A stretch of 9,567 nucleotides of DNA. It comes from DUUI01 sp964345765 (GTDB lineage Bacteria; Bacillota_I; Bacilli_A; Erysipelotrichales; Erysipelotrichaceae). Below the pieces are notes generated by a model, which was given only the letters and a program-made list of their open reading frames with translations, did no database searches and had not been told where the DNA came from. Made by a program: the position numbers and the translations under genes. Within the stretch, counting starts at the first letter, position 1; each line of letters opens with the position of its first letter. The stretch is taken from the NCBI GenBank assembly GCA_964345765.1, contig CAYFSJ010000036.1, forward strand, positions 1-9,567. Reading direction: 5' to 3'. This document shows, in pieces, positions 1 to 6,177 of this stretch.

Positions 1-32
1 CAACTCGTGTTGACTTTAAGTTAGTAAAATAG
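1..32 (+). CDS. possible C-terminal tail of a gene entering from the left
   Basis: Reading from base 3, the sequence encodes TRVDFKLVK and then a TAG stop at 30-32, inside the left arm of the terminator hairpin at 26-54. A gene ending here would converge on the leftward lipoprotein gene, whose stop lies in the opposite arm. Only nine codons are visible, so no family can be assigned. Another frame (from base 1) also closes quickly, at a TAG at 22-24, so the reading frame is a guess based on the plausible residues and the stop position in the terminator. Confidence 0.3.
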   Translation, partial: TRVDFKLVK

Positions 33-55
33 AATCCGTAATGGATTCTATTTTT
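26..55. terminator. bidirectional intrinsic terminator
   Basis: There is a perfect 12-bp inverted repeat, AAAATAGAATCC (26-37) and GGATTCTATTTT (43-54), with a 5-base loop GTAAT. The A-tract and T-tract are part of the stem, so each strand ends in a run of U's. It lies between the leftward lipoprotein gene and whatever ends at the left edge, and probably serves both. Both candidate stop codons (TAG at 30-32 on plus, TAG at 48-50 on minus) are embedded in the arms. Confidence 0.75.
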
Positions 56-344
56 GTCTTGGACACTCTAGGATATCATTGCCACTATCAATTAGATTAA
101 TTTGAACTAGTTGCGTGTCATATTCAAAATACGCATCATCAATTTGAATGTCTTCATCAATAATAACTTGATAGGTATTTTCGCTTACTTCTTCAAATTT
201 AAATAGAAGATTATTAATATTTATCTGGTCATTTTTAATAATCACCACAAAATTTTCTTCTACGCATTCATATCTTCCATCAATTTTACTTGTTGATGAA
301 CAGGCACTTAAGAGCATGAGTAAGACTAAGAGTATTTTCTTCAT
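48..344 (-). CDS. small predicted lipoprotein, 98 aa
   Basis: The function is not recognised. Residues 1-15 form a classic type II signal peptide: MKK, a hydrophobic stretch, then the lipobox L-S-A-C with Cys15 as the expected lipidated residue, so the mature protein should be anchored on the outer face of the membrane. The mature part (about 84 residues) has an I-D-G-R-Y-E-C motif near its start (Cys27), then alternating acidic and aliphatic residues typical of a small beta-rich domain. It ends E-C-P-R-Q-K (Cys94). Cys27 and Cys94 could pair, which is a guess. The start has only a weak Shine-Dalgarno (AGAAAG) and lies 6 bases after the stop of the upstream micro-lipoprotein gene, so translational coupling is likely. 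The stop codon is inside the terminator stem. Confidence 0.75.
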   Translation of the reverse strand: MKKILLVLLMLLSACSSTSKIDGRYECVEENFVVIIKNDQININNLLFKFEEVSENTYQVIIDEDIQIDDAYFEYDTQLVQINLIDSGNDILECPRQK

Positions 345-350
345 AATTAT

Positions 351-440
351 CTACTTTCTAGGACAGGTTAACTCACCAACAATTGAAGTACTTTGTGAAC
401 AACCAACTAGTAACAAAACGAGGATTAATATTTTTTTCAT
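351..440 (-). CDS. micro-lipoprotein, 29 aa, probable shortened paralogue of the next gene
   Basis: The ORF starts at an ATG (438-440) preceded at ideal spacing by AAGGAG on the minus strand, one of the better ribosome sites in the window. The product has MKKI, a leucine/valine-rich core and a lipobox L-V-G-C with Cys14. Fifteen residues remain after processing begins, ending T-C-P-R-K before TAG at 351-353. Its C-S-x-S-T-S then I-x-G-x-x-x-C pattern matches the start of the mature 98-aa lipoprotein encoded just downstream (C-S-S-T-S-K-I-D-G-R-Y-E-C), and its C-P-R-K end resembles the downstream protein's C-P-R-Q-K end. This suggests a tandem duplicate that lost its middle or was cut short. 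The mature product would be a lipid-anchored peptide of about 16 residues. It could be functional, a translational lead-in for the second gene, or a remnant. Confidence 0.6.
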   Translation of the reverse strand: MKKILILVLLLVGCSQSTSIVGELTCPRK

Positions 441-470
441 CGCTTATCTCCTTAAACTAATCTTAACAAA

Positions 471-498
471 ATAGTCTAATCAGAAAAAGTATTGTCAT
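471..498 (-). promoter_or_regulatory. weak candidate promoter for the lipoprotein pair
   Basis: On the minus strand, ATGACA (493-498) resembles a -35 box. About 16 bases further, GACTAT (471-476) is a poor -10 match. It lies about 30 bases upstream of the start of the 29-aa lipoprotein. The region is short and divergent with msrB, so a leftward promoter must lie here or overlap msrB, but the assignment of the boxes is uncertain. Confidence 0.25.
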
Positions 499-502
499 TG
501 TT

Positions 503-511
503 TGTTATAAT
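503..511 (+). promoter_or_regulatory. extended -10 promoter of msrB, implying a leaderless start
   Basis: TGTTATAAT (503-511) is a perfect TATAAT hexamer preceded by the TG of an extended -10 element. No good -35 is present 16-18 bases upstream, which is tolerated by extended -10 promoters. The expected transcription start, about 7 bases past the hexamer, falls on or beside the A of the msrB ATG at 518. The mRNA would then have essentially no 5' leader. Confidence 0.5.
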
Positions 512-517
512 TGAGGT

Positions 518-934
518 ATGGATAAGAAAAATTTAAGTGAAATGAGTTATTATGTGACTCAGGAAAATGGAACCGAACCACCTTTCAACAATGAGTTTGA
601 CCAACATTTTGAGGAAGGACTCTACGTTGATATAGTCAGTGGAGAGGTATTGTTTAGTTCTAAGGACAAATACGATAGTGGCTGTGGCTGGCCAGCTTTT
701 ACTCAACCTGTTGATCGAAAACAGATTAAGGAAAAAGCGGATTTTAGTCATAACATGCACCGTGTTGAAGTTCGCTCATCCAATGCAGATAGTCATCTGG
801 GACATGTCTTTACAGATGGACCATTAGATAAAGGTGGACTACGCTATTGTATTAATTCAGCGGCATTGCGATTTATCCCCAAAGAAGAATTAGAAGAACA
901 AGGATATGGTGAATATGCCCATCTCTTTGACTAA
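518..934 (+). CDS. msrB: peptide-methionine (R)-S-oxide reductase MsrB
   Basis: MsrB reduces the R-epimer of methionine sulfoxide in proteins back to methionine, usually with thioredoxin as reductant, in the cytosol. The 138-residue length is normal for the single-domain form. Visible signatures are Y-V-T-Q-x-N-G-T-E-P-P-F (12-23), Y-V-D-I-V-S-G (36-42), D-S-G-C-G-W-P (53-59), V-R-S-x-x-A-D-S-H-L-G-H-V-F (85-98) and R-Y-C-I-N-S-A-A-L (109-117). Cys111 is the expected catalytic cysteine and Cys56 the likely recycling cysteine. The two CxxC zinc motifs of the E. coli type are absent, as in Bacillus. The chosen ATG keeps the L-S-x-M segment seen in homologues, but it has only GAGG one base away, so leaderless initiation or use of Met9 is possible. 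The 3' end overlaps tilS by 20 bases. Confidence 0.96.
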   Translation: MDKKNLSEMSYYVTQENGTEPPFNNEFDQHFEEGLYVDIVSGEVLFSSKDKYDSGCGWPAFTQPVDRKQIKEKADFSHNMHRVEVRSSNADSHLGHVFTDGPLDKGGLRYCINSAALRFIPKEELEEQGYGEYAHLFD

Positions 935-2150
935 CAAAAGTTGGGTAGTCGTTGGTGTTTCAGGAGGGCCAGATTCAATGGCTCTTTTAGACATGTTAAG
1001 AACTCAAGATAAATACAATCTGGTGGTTGTTCATATTAACTATCAAATGAGGGATACTTCAAATCGCGACCAAGAGTTAGTTGAGCGTTATGGAAAACAA
1101 TATCAAATACCTGTCATTAGCTATCAAGCTCAAGATTTAACTCAAGGTAATTTTCAACACAATGCCAGACATTTTAGATTACGTTGTTATAAAGAAGTCT
1201 ATGAAGGTTACCAAGCGGTAGCACTATATTTAGGCCATCACTATGGGGATCAACTAGAGACGATTCTCTTTCAATTATTAAGTAATCGACAACCTGAACA
1301 TTTAGGACTGAAACCTACCAGCAAGCTCATCAATATGTTGGTTCGTAGACCTCTATTAGAGAAAACAAAAGAGGAGCTCATTAATTATTGTGTCGCCCAT
1401 AATATAGAGTATGGAATTGATGAGACAAATGATTCCGACAAATACACGCGTAATCGAATTCGAAAAGCACTTAAAGAAATGCCTGAAGAACAGAAATCAT
1501 CGTTAATTCAATATCAAAAACTCTATTCCCAAAGAAATAAAGTGATGAGAAATAGATTTAATCGATTCTTTAAAAATGATAAAACCCAGATTCTTATTAA
1601 CGAATATGTCTTGTTACAGGAACCAATCCGATTGTTTATCCTTAGAGAATATCTAACTTTTAATGGTCTTAATACCAAGAAGATGACTCGTAAACATGTT
1701 AAAGAATTGGATGGAATTATTCTTAAGAATCAAAATCAACTTATAGAAATATCTAAGTCTAAAACATTAATTATTGAGTATGGGTTGGTTCGATTAATGG
1801 ATACCAAGTTTAATGGCTATCAGTATCAACTAACTGAGTATGAACGTTTGGACACTCCTTACTTTAAATTAAATGAACATGTTGGAATGGGGCTCAGTGT
1901 TACACAAGATGATTATCCGTTAATTATTCGTAATGCGAGAAGTGACGATAAGATTTTAATGAAATATGGGACTAAGAAACTAAATCGGTTTTTTATCGAC
2001 CGAAAAATTTCTCATCGAGATCGCCGCTATTGGCCAGTCATTGAAAATCGAGATGGAGATGTCATCTTTGTTGCTGAATTAGGATGTGATGTGAATCATT
2101 ACAATCCACCTTATAACTTAAAACTGAAGCGTAAACCTTATGGATATTAG
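915..2150 (+). CDS. tilS: tRNA(Ile)-lysidine synthase TilS
   Basis: TilS attaches lysine to C34 of the CAU-anticodon tRNA-Ile using ATP. This makes lysidine, switches decoding to AUA, and is usually essential. Numbering from the ATG at 915 (411 aa), the PP-loop S-G-G-P-D-S is at 16-21. It is followed by V-V-H-I-N-Y (Tyr where many relatives have His), H-H-x-x-D-Q-L-E-T at 108-116, R-R-P-L-L at 144-148, and D-E-T-N-D-S-D-K-Y-T-R-N-R-I-R at 169-183. The C-terminal TilS domain is recognisable by R-N-A-R-S-D-D-K and K-K-L-N-R-F-F-I-D. An in-frame ATG at 906 would add three residues, but the AAGGA at 900-904 is only 1 base from it and 10 bases from 915, so 915 is preferred. The gene overlaps msrB by 20 bases and the next gene by 11, so the three are almost certainly cotranscribed. 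Confidence 0.95.
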   Translation: MPISLTNKSWVVVGVSGGPDSMALLDMLRTQDKYNLVVVHINYQMRDTSNRDQELVERYGKQYQIPVISYQAQDLTQGNFQHNARHFRLRCYKEVYEGYQAVALYLGHHYGDQLETILFQLLSNRQPEHLGLKPTSKLINMLVRRPLLEKTKEELINYCVAHNIEYGIDETNDSDKYTRNRIRKALKEMPEEQKSSLIQYQKLYSQRNKVMRNRFNRFFKNDKTQILINEYVLLQEPIRLFILREYLTFNGLNTKKMTRKHVKELDGIILKNQNQLIEISKSKTLIIEYGLVRLMDTKFNGYQYQLTEYERLDTPYFKLNEHVGMGLSVTQDDYPLIIRNARSDDKILMKYGTKKLNRFFIDRKISHRDRRYWPVIENRDGDVIFVAELGCDVNHYNPPYNLKLKRKPYGY

Positions 2151-2793
2151 ACAACAATTATTTCAGCTTCAAGATTTGAAATATAAAAAATTCAGTGAGA
2201 AGTTAATTCCCAATATTGACCCAGATAGAATTATTGGTGTTCGAGTACCACACTTAAGATCGTTGGCAAAAAACAATGACTTAGATTCTTTTGTAAATCA
2301 ATTACCACATCAGTATCATGAAGAAAACGTACTTCATGGAATTTATCTTAATCAGATTAAAGAGGTTGATGTTTGTATAGATTTAATAAGGAAGTTTACT
2401 CCCTATCTTGATAATTGGTCGGTAGTCGATATTCTCTATCCTAAAGTACTTCTTAAAAATCGTGATAAGACTCTTGAATTAATTGATGAGTTGTTAGCTT
2501 CTAAACAAGAGTTTGTCTGTCGGTTAGGAATACGATTACTACTTAGCTATTATGTAGAGGATGAAACGATTTATCAAAGAGTCATAGATGTTAAACAGGA
2601 CGGTTATTATGTATTGATGATGAAAGCGTGGTTCTTTTGTGAGGCGATCATTGTCAATGTTGATGAAGCCATTAGGGTGTTAGAAAAACATCAACTGGAT
2701 CGCTGGACGCATAACAAAACGATTAGTAAATGTATCGATAGTTATCGACTAAATGAGGAAATAAAACAAAAGCTTAAAAGTTTGAAGCGCTAG
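2140..2793 (+). CDS. AlkD-like DNA alkylation repair protein (HEAT-like repeats)
   Basis: This 217-residue protein belongs to the short DNA alkylation repair family (COG4912) common in Bacillota. Signatures are L-F-x-L-Q-D-x-x-Y (7-15), I-I-G-V-R-V-P-x-L-R (31-40), H-x-Y-x-E-E-N-x-L-H (57-66), D-N-W-S-V-V-D (91-97), M-M-K-A-W-F-F (160-166) and W-T-H-N-K-T (189-194). Family knowledge: AlkD proteins are all-helical HEAT-repeat DNA glycosylases that excise N3- and N7-alkylated purines without base flipping. Trp93, Asp97 and Trp164 could correspond to the aromatic and acidic residues that cradle the lesion; this mapping is inferred, and activity of the short subfamily is less certain than for Bacillus AlkD. 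The ATG lies inside the tilS 3' end with no clear Shine-Dalgarno, so translation is probably coupled to tilS termination. The gene is followed directly by a small terminator. Confidence 0.85.
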   Translation: MDIRQQLFQLQDLKYKKFSEKLIPNIDPDRIIGVRVPHLRSLAKNNDLDSFVNQLPHQYHEENVLHGIYLNQIKEVDVCIDLIRKFTPYLDNWSVVDILYPKVLLKNRDKTLELIDELLASKQEFVCRLGIRLLLSYYVEDETIYQRVIDVKQDGYYVLMMKAWFFCEAIIVNVDEAIRVLEKHQLDRWTHNKTISKCIDSYRLNEEIKQKLKSLKR

Positions 2794-2816
2794 ACCATCA
2801 TTCAAGATGGTTTTTA
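2794..2816 (+). terminator. small intrinsic terminator after the AlkD-like gene
   Basis: ACCATC (2794-2799) pairs with GATGGT (2806-2811) around a 6-base loop, followed by a run of five T's (2811-2815). The stem starts one base after the TAG stop. Six base pairs is short, so termination may be partial and some read-through into hpt-ftsH is plausible. Confidence 0.55.
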
Positions 2817-2826
2817 TCATTAATTA

Positions 2827-2835
2827 TGATAGAAT
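2827..2835 (+). promoter_or_regulatory. extended -10 promoter of hpt-ftsH
   Basis: TGATAGAAT (2827-2835) fits an extended -10 (TG-n-TAGAAT), with no convincing -35 17 bases upstream. The predicted start near 2842 gives a leader of about 27 bases carrying AAAGGAG (2857-2863), 5 bases before the hpt ATG. The position between a terminator and a well-formed ribosome site supports a fresh transcription unit here. Confidence 0.45.
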
Positions 2836-2868
2836 ATATAAAGGTTATTTTTACCTAAAGGAGATAAG

Positions 2869-3405
2869 ATGCACACAGATATTAAAAAAGTTCTCGTGAG
2901 CCATCAACAAATTGTTGAGCGTGCTCAAGAATTAGCTCAAGAAATTCAAGAAGATTATAAAGATAAAAAACCACCGATTTTAGTTGCGTTATTAAAAGGT
3001 TCGGTCCCATTTTTAGCTGAAATAATTAAATGGATTGAAATGGATGTAGAACTTGATTTTATGGATGTGTCATCCTATGAAGGAACTGAATCTGTGGGAG
3101 ATGTTCGTATTCTCAAAGATTTAGACAGATCAATTAAAGAAGATAATGTTTTACTAGTCGAAGATATTGTCGACACAGGAAAGACATTAGAACAAGTATC
3201 TAAATTGCTTTATAACAAGGGAGCAGCTGATGTAAAAATTGTTACTCTCTTAGATAAGCCAAGCCGAAGAATCGTTGATGTTAAAGCAGACTTTATTGGG
3301 TTTGAAATCCCAAATGAGTTTGTTGTCGGATTTGGTTTAGATTATATTGAAAAATACCGAAACCTCCCATATGTTGGAGTGTTAAAAGATGAGGTTTACC
3401 TCTAA
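2869..3405 (+). CDS. hpt: hypoxanthine (guanine) phosphoribosyltransferase
   Basis: Hpt converts hypoxanthine or guanine plus PRPP to IMP or GMP in cytosolic purine salvage. The 178-residue length matches Bacillus HprT. Motifs visible are the L-L-K-G-S loop (41-45), the flexible-loop S-S-Y-E-G-T-E-S (68-75), the PRPP-binding L-V-E-D-I-V-D-T-G-K-T-L (96-107) with Glu98 and Asp99, Lys130 in L-L-D-K-P, which contacts the purine ring in the family, and F-V-V-G-F-G-L-D-Y (151-159). The start is set by AAAGGAG at 2857-2863. ftsH follows 14 bases after the stop, the same pairing as in Bacillus and many mollicutes, where Hpt interaction with FtsH has been proposed. Confidence 0.96.
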   Translation: MHTDIKKVLVSHQQIVERAQELAQEIQEDYKDKKPPILVALLKGSVPFLAEIIKWIEMDVELDFMDVSSYEGTESVGDVRILKDLDRSIKEDNVLLVEDIVDTGKTLEQVSKLLYNKGAADVKIVTLLDKPSRRIVDVKADFIGFEIPNEFVVGFGLDYIEKYRNLPYVGVLKDEVYL

Positions 3406-3419
3406 AACAAAGGAGTGCC

Positions 3420-5258
3420 ATGAGAAGAACTAGATTTTCAAATTTTATACCCTATATCGCGGTGTTACTTTTCTTTTTGTTTCTAAGTCAATTAGCTGGG
3501 CGAGAAGATATTCAAATACTGAATTATTCTGAACTTACCAATATTATTGAAACCAAAGAGATAGACAATACACGTGCCGATTACACAAATTTAACGATAG
3601 ACATTGTTGGTGAATACAAAGAAGGGGATACCTTAAAACCTTTTAAATCAAGAATCGCCAACACAGAAGAAAATGCGTTATACCTACAAGAGAACATTGA
3701 AAAATTAGATGTGAGTGACCCTTATCAAAATGAAGGGCTCTTTACAATCCTAGCCAGTATTATTCCTTATATCATAATGATGGGCTTGGTTTTCTTTATG
3801 TTCTCAAGAATGGGAGGCTCAAATAAACAAGCCTTCGACTTCTCCAAATCGCCGGCTCGAAATCAAGAAAACATTAAAGTTAAGTTTAACGATGTTGCTG
3901 GTGCGGACGAAGAAAAAGAAGAAATGCAGGAACTGATTGAATACTTGAAGTCACCTAAGAAATTCGAAAAGATGGGGGCTCGTATTCCTAAGGGGATTCT
4001 ATTAGTTGGTCCTCCAGGAACTGGTAAAACATTATTAGCTAAAGCAGCAGCCGGAGAAGCGGATGTTCCATACTATTCAATTTCAGGGTCAGACTTTGTT
4101 GAAATGTTTGTGGGTGTTGGAGCAAGTCGTGTCCGTGACATGTTTAAACAAGCAAAGAAAACTGCTCCATGTATTATCTTTATTGATGAGATTGATGCCG
4201 TTGGACGTCAACGTGGTGCTGGTCTAGGTGGAGGTCATGATGAGCGTGAACAAACCCTAAACCAATTACTGGTTGAGATGGATGGAATCGACGATAACTC
4301 TGGTGTTCTGATTATTGCCGCAACAAACCGTGGTGATATCTTAGACCCAGCCTTATTAAGACCTGGACGTTTTGATAGAACAATTCAAGTTTCACTTCCA
4401 GATCGTAAGGGTAGAGAAGCAATCCTTCATGTCCATGCTCGTAATAAGAAACTGGATGAGTCTGTCTCATTAGGTTCATTAGCTGGACGTACTCCAGGAT
4501 TCTCTGGGGCAGACCTAGAGAACGTACTAAATGAAGCAGCTATACTTGCGGTTCGTGAAAATGAAACAGTGATTAAGATGCATCATTTAGATGAGGCCAT
4601 CGACAGAGTTATGGCGGGTCCTGCTAAGAAATCAAGAACATATAGTGAGCGTGAAAAACGCATGGTTGCATACCATGAAACAGGACATACGATTATTGGT
4701 TTAAAACTAGAATCAGCTTCTGAGGTTCAAAAAGTAACGATTATTCCACGTGGACAAGCGGGTGGTTATAACTTGATGACACCTAAGGAAGAAACTTACT
4801 TCCAAACTAAATCAGATCTAATCGGAATGATTACTGGTTTACTTGGAGGGCGTGTCGCTGAAGAGATCGTCTTTGATGAAATTTCAACTGGAGCCTATAA
4901 CGATATCGAAAGAGCGACCAAGATTGCTCGTAATATGGTTATGTCCTATGGGATGAGTTCTCTTGGTACGATTCAATATGAAGATGCTGGACACAATGTT
5001 TTCTTAGGAAGAGATTATGGCTCAAACATGAGTTATTCTGGCGAAGTGGCTTTTGAGATTGATAAAGAAATCCGTAAGATTATCGATGAAGCGTATAACA
5101 ATGCTAAGAAGATTATTACTGAAAATAGAGAACTATTAGATAAGATTGCCAATACCTTAATTGAGTACGAAACTTTAACTAAGGAACAAATTATTGAACT
5201 CAGTGAGGGCAAAGAACTAACGTTGACCCAACAACAGGTGGTTAACCAACAAGATTAA
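3420..5258 (+). CDS. ftsH: ATP-dependent zinc metalloprotease FtsH
   Basis: FtsH is a membrane-anchored hexameric AAA+ protease that degrades misassembled membrane proteins and selected regulators. The 612 residues read in order: a transmembrane helix at about 9-25, an extracytoplasmic domain, a second transmembrane helix at about 107-128, and an AAA module with Walker A G-P-P-G-T-G-K-T (197-204), the pore motif M-F-V-G (229-232), Walker B I-I-F-I-D-E-I-D (252-259) and second region of homology R-P-G-R-F-D-R with arginine fingers Arg314 and Arg317. The peptidase follows, with zinc motif H-E-T-G-H (419-423) and third ligand Asp495. The motif has Thr where HEAGH is commonest, but both histidines and the glutamate remain. 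The C-terminal tail is shorter than in Bacillus. AAAGGAG (3409-3415) fixes the start. A terminator hairpin begins right after the stop codon. Confidence 0.97.
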   Translation: MRRTRFSNFIPYIAVLLFFLFLSQLAGREDIQILNYSELTNIIETKEIDNTRADYTNLTIDIVGEYKEGDTLKPFKSRIANTEENALYLQENIEKLDVSDPYQNEGLFTILASIIPYIIMMGLVFFMFSRMGGSNKQAFDFSKSPARNQENIKVKFNDVAGADEEKEEMQELIEYLKSPKKFEKMGARIPKGILLVGPPGTGKTLLAKAAAGEADVPYYSISGSDFVEMFVGVGASRVRDMFKQAKKTAPCIIFIDEIDAVGRQRGAGLGGGHDEREQTLNQLLVEMDGIDDNSGVLIIAATNRGDILDPALLRPGRFDRTIQVSLPDRKGREAILHVHARNKKLDESVSLGSLAGRTPGFSGADLENVLNEAAILAVRENETVIKMHHLDEAIDRVMAGPAKKSRTYSEREKRMVAYHETGHTIIGLKLESASEVQKVTIIPRGQAGGYNLMTPKEETYFQTKSDLIGMITGLLGGRVAEEIVFDEISTGAYNDIERATKIARNMVMSYGMSSLGTIQYEDAGHNVFLGRDYGSNMSYSGEVAFEIDKEIRKIIDEAYNNAKKIITENRELLDKIANTLIEYETLTKEQIIELSEGKELTLTQQQVVNQQD

Positions 5259-5282
5259 AAAGAGCACCTCACGGTGCTTTTT
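5259..5282 (+). terminator. intrinsic terminator between ftsH and hslO
   Basis: AGCACC (5263-5268) pairs with GGTGCT (5273-5278) across the 4-base loop TCAC. The flanking A's (5259-5261) and G5262 can extend the stem into the T-run ending at 5282. The run of five T's makes it a standard terminator. It leaves only three bases before the hslO ribosome site, so it may attenuate rather than separate the two genes. Confidence 0.75.
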
Positions 5283-5295
5283 GTTAGGAGAAGAT

Positions 5296-6177
5296 ATGAA
5301 TCAAATCGTAAGTGCATTAGCCAACAATAAAAACATTCGGGTAATGGTAGCGGATGTGACTCAATTAGTCCAAGAAGCTAAAGAGCGTCATGATCTTTGG
5401 CCGACGGCCAGTGCTGCATTAGGACGGACCATGGCAATGGCCTCAATTATGGCTTTTCAACTAAAGAATGAAGAAGAATTAATATCAATTAGAATAGAAG
5501 GGGATGGCCCCTTAGAACTTATTCGAGTCGATGCCCAAAAGAATGGAAACGTGGTGGGTTTTGTTCGCAATCCCCATATCACAATTATTAATGAAGAAAC
5601 CCATAAACTTGATGTCTCAAAAGCGATTGGGAATGGTCAATTATCGGTTTCTAGAAACTATAACTTAAAACAAGAGTTTACCAGTTCCATTGAATTAGTA
5701 TCCGGTGAGATTGCTGAAGACTTTGCCTACTATTTTACCCAATCAGAACAATTACCATCGGCTGTGTCATTAGGAGTATTAGTCGATGAACAAGGAGATG
5801 TTGTCTCTGCAGGTGGATTACTAATTCAAATGTTACCTGGACATGATGAGACAGATATTCAAATGGCTGAATATGTTGTGTCGCATCTAAAACCAATCAG
5901 TCAAATCTTAAAAGAGGGAATGACTCCTCAAGAAATTGCGATGAGCTTGTTTGAAGATATTGAACTGGTTGATCAACAAAACGTGCAGTTTAAGTGTCAC
6001 TGTACTAGAGAACAAATGGAGGCTGCCCTCATTACCTTATCGAATGAAGATTTAAATGAATTAATCGAAGATGAGAAGGGCGCAACCATGGAATGTCAGT
6101 ATTGTAATGAACACTATCATTTTAACCAAGACGATTTAAATCAACTATTACTAAAGAAAAATCATGCTAAAAATTGA
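5296..6177 (+). CDS. hslO: Hsp33 redox-regulated molecular chaperone
   Basis: Hsp33 is a cytosolic holdase that is silent while reduced with zinc bound. Under oxidation plus unfolding stress it forms disulfides and binds aggregating proteins. The 293-residue product has the N-terminal domain motif R-H-x-x-W-P-T-A-S-A-A-L-G-R-T and, later, V-S-G-E-I-A-E-D-F-x-Y-Y. The C-terminal redox switch is intact: C-H-C (Cys234, Cys236) and C-Q-Y-C (Cys267, Cys270). The ATG at 5296 is chosen because AGGAG (5286-5290) sits 5 bases upstream. A TTG at 5281 in the same frame would add five residues but lies in the terminator and would bury that ribosome site. The 3' end overlaps dusB by 14 bases. No promoter fits between the preceding terminator and this start. 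Confidence 0.95.
   Translation: MNQIVSALANNKNIRVMVADVTQLVQEAKERHDLWPTASAALGRTMAMASIMAFQLKNEEELISIRIEGDGPLELIRVDAQKNGNVVGFVRNPHITIINEETHKLDVSKAIGNGQLSVSRNYNLKQEFTSSIELVSGEIAEDFAYYFTQSEQLPSAVSLGVLVDEQGDVVSAGGLLIQMLPGHDETDIQMAEYVVSHLKPISQILKEGMTPQEIAMSLFEDIELVDQQNVQFKCHCTREQMEAALITLSNEDLNELIEDEKGATMECQYCNEHYHFNQDDLNQLLLKKNHAKN

Noticed and set aside
419..423. FtsH protein residues HETGH instead of HEAGH as a sign of inactivity (positions are residues)
   Set aside because: The HExxH zinc ligands and catalytic Glu are intact, Asp495 is present, and Ala-to-Thr at a non-ligand position is not evidence of loss of function.
533..760. Leftward open frame of 75 codons inside msrB
   Set aside because: It is antisense to an unmistakable msrB with all catalytic motifs, has no ribosome site and shows no protein signature.
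639..827. Rightward open frame of 62 codons in another frame of msrB
   Set aside because: It lies wholly inside msrB and has no ribosome site or recognisable domain.
5281..5298. TTG at 5281 as start of hslO
   Set aside because: It lies in the terminator T-run and upstream of the AGGAG that is ideally spaced for ATG 5296; homologues begin close to that ATG.
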